From Phytophthora sp. 'mugwort' (taxonomy: Eukaryota; Oomycota; Peronosporomycetes; Peronosporales; Peronosporaceae): DNA of 64,000 nucleotides. The notes below the pieces were generated by a model. It was given only the letters and a program-made list of their open reading frames with translations, had not been told where the DNA came from and did not search any database. Of this stretch, positions 62,778 to 64,000 are shown piece by piece. A program made the translations under genes and the position numbers. The stretch lies in NCBI GenBank assembly GCA_033558025.1, contig JAUCEF010000017.1:1426001-1490000 (forward strand), read 5' to 3'. Numbering within the stretch: position 1 is the stretch's first letter; every line of letters starts with the position of its first letter.

Positions 62778-64000
62778 TCATTCGGCAGTGGTTACATCTT
62801 CCGCCCCGCTGCTACTAGGATCCGGATTTGGTTGGTTCATACCTGCAGCCATTTCAGTAAGAAGCGCGTACGCCGCAGTCACGTATTTCCTCTGCTCTTG
62901 TGTGACTTGGCGGCGTACGTACTGTCGCTTTACATGGGGCAGCAAGAAGCTGGCGACAAGCTCGCGCACCACGGTTTCGTCATTATCCATTTCGTTTTCG
63001 AGCTGCAACATGATTCCGTCCACGCCAGCGCTGCGCACGTGCAGCTCGTGCAGTGCTTGAGCATGGGATTGTTCTCGAGCAACGTCTTCCAGCACATCGT
63101 CTACAAAATCACGAGACGTTTCCTCGTGTACGAGCATCACCCGTTGGAAGACCTCATCTTCACGTTCACGTAACAAATCTTCAGCTTGTCGTCGTCCTCC
63201 TTCCTCGACTTCTCGCACACGCCGCTGTTCAACTGCCTTGATCACAAAAGCACGCATTTTGGCGATTTGGCGGGATCTTGAGAGCTCTTTGGACAGGAAG
63301 TCCAACATTTCGGATACCACTTCCCCTTCCACACGAGTTTTCGCTGCACTTGTAACACGATCGATCGCTTCAGTACCAGATCCCTGTAAAATTGTGAATT
63401 CATTGCGACGTTGCAGTGCAAGCTGCTCGTCGGCAGCGCGTAGCTCGGCAATCAGCTCAGCGCGTCTCTCCTTGCCCTCGAACATCATGTTTTGAACAGC
63501 ACGACCACGTAGTAATTTCTGCAGTAAACACACGGCGTCCTCCACATCACGTTCCTGTGTGTCGGCTGCATGGGCAAGCGCGTAATCGGGTGTGGGTGGA
63601 CGCACAAGCGCTTGGTTTTTCTGGCTAGCTCGTCGTGAAATCGGACTGGAAGTGGTAGCGCTCTTGCGAGATTGGCCATAGGCTCCAGGGCTTGCTTCAC
63701 CTACACTCTCAATCTGCTCCTTACTCTTCTTGATAATGGACTCCATCTTGAGGAGGTGAGCTTCAATAGCTGCTTGCTTCCTCTCCTTGGCAGTGCAGCC
63801 GCTCTGCTCGCGAGGTTTGTACTTGCCCGCGGCGGGTAACAACATTCGTGCAGGTAAAGCACTCTCGAGCTCGCGCAAAGCATCAAGCTGTAGGAACTGA
63901 GGTTTACCGATCCCCAATTCACGGACCTCGGTCTTGCCAGCCTTGCCATCCCGCGTGACGGGAGCGTACACTTGCGAACCGAAGTTGGCATACTCGGCAA
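62778..64000 (-). CDS. CFAP91: CFAP91 (MAATS1/AAT1)-like ciliary protein, C-terminal part
   Basis: One open frame runs from the window edge to a stop at 62778, giving about 407 residues; the 5' end lies outside. The entry segment EYANFGSQVYAPVTRDGK and the following LRELESALPARMLLP match CFAP91 proteins. Then come long charged helices with an IQ-like segment (VCLLQKLLRGRAVQNMMFEGKERR) and a coiled C-terminus. CFAP91 is a calmodulin-associated scaffold of the radial spoke base and calmodulin- and spoke-associated complex in motile cilia. Its presence implies a flagellate stage. No stop or shift is visible in the part seen. Confidence 0.68.
   Translation of the reverse strand, partial: AEYANFGSQVYAPVTRDGKAGKTEVRELGIGKPQFLQLDALRELESALPARMLLPAAGKYKPREQSGCTAKERKQAAIEAHLLKMESIIKKSKEQIESVGEASPGAYGQSRKSATTSSPISRRASQKNQALVRPPTPDYALAHAADTQERDVEDAVCLLQKLLRGRAVQNMMFEGKERRAELIAELRAADEQLALQRRNEFTILQGSGTEAIDRVTSAAKTRVEGEVVSEMLDFLSKELSRSRQIAKMRAFVIKAVEQRRVREVEEGGRRQAEDLLREREDEVFQRVMLVHEETSRDFVDDVLEDVAREQSHAQALHELHVRSAGVDGIMLQLENEMDNDETVVRELVASFLLPHVKRQYVRRQVTQEQRKYVTAAYALLTEMAAGMNQPNPDPSSSGAEDVTTAE

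Overview
The window looks like a nuclear contig from an oomycete (Peronosporales, Phytophthora-like). This rests on three things. Genes are compact and head-to-head, with short GT-AG introns of about 35-110 nt and very small intergenic gaps. The mobile-element families match oomycete lineages: a chromodomain Ty3/gypsy element, Crypton-type tyrosine recombinases, pogo/CENP-B, mariner, PIF/Harbinger and hAT transposases, a Maverick/Polinton remnant and Helitron-type ends. Two cilium/flagellum genes (a CFAP91-like and a FAM92/CIBAR-like gene) suggest a zoospore-forming species. No bacterial features were seen. The species is not determined.

Layout. (1) 1-16.6 kb is a transposon island: a Helitron-like 3' end (410-440), a decayed Maverick/Polinton (protein-primed DNA polymerase B plus chromodomain integrase, about 0.64-6.8 kb), a GATC-rich degenerate satellite (7.6-8.3 kb), a minus-strand Ty3/gypsy element (8.7-15.5 kb) whose reverse transcriptase is split by a 748-bp insertion with a 15-bp target duplication, and a 3' fragment of GMP synthase. 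(2) 16.8-31.6 kb is a core-gene island: NEK-like kinase, FAHD1-like hydrolase, armadillo/IQ protein, RagA-like GTPase, FAM210-like mitochondrial protein, malonyl-CoA decarboxylase, calmodulin-like protein and PP2A B55 subunit. (3) 31.7-44.8 kb is a second transposon island: foldback hairpins, a pogo/CENP-B transposase, a mariner (DD39D spacing), a perfect 98-bp foldback MITE, a 593-bp pogo deletion derivative with matching termini, two related but diverged Cryptons in tandem, and a tRNA-like sequence lacking a normal anticodon arm. (4) 44.9-54.9 kb is a second core island: an unassigned coiled-coil protein, CDC5-like splicing factor, CIBAR/FAM92 BAR protein, a MAP2K-like kinase and RBX1. (5) 55-62.6 kb is a third island of decay: a ZIP transporter pseudogene, a PIF/Harbinger transposase with a Myb/SANT-like partner, transposase scraps, a hAT remnant and a second Helitron 3' end. 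(6) 62.8 kb to the edge is the C-terminal part of a CFAP91-like gene.

Several core genes have products in conserved growth and stress signalling (RagA/TORC1, PP2A-B55, MAP2K, NEK, calmodulin-like) or basic machinery (CDC5, RBX1). They are arranged as divergent pairs sharing short promoters, or as convergent pairs with 100-950 bp between stops. The alternation of tidy gene blocks with dense, nested, mostly broken transposons is the main architectural theme. All exon models were derived by eye from reading frame, GT-AG sites and family conservation. Total exon lengths were checked to be in frame, but individual boundaries may be off by a few bases.
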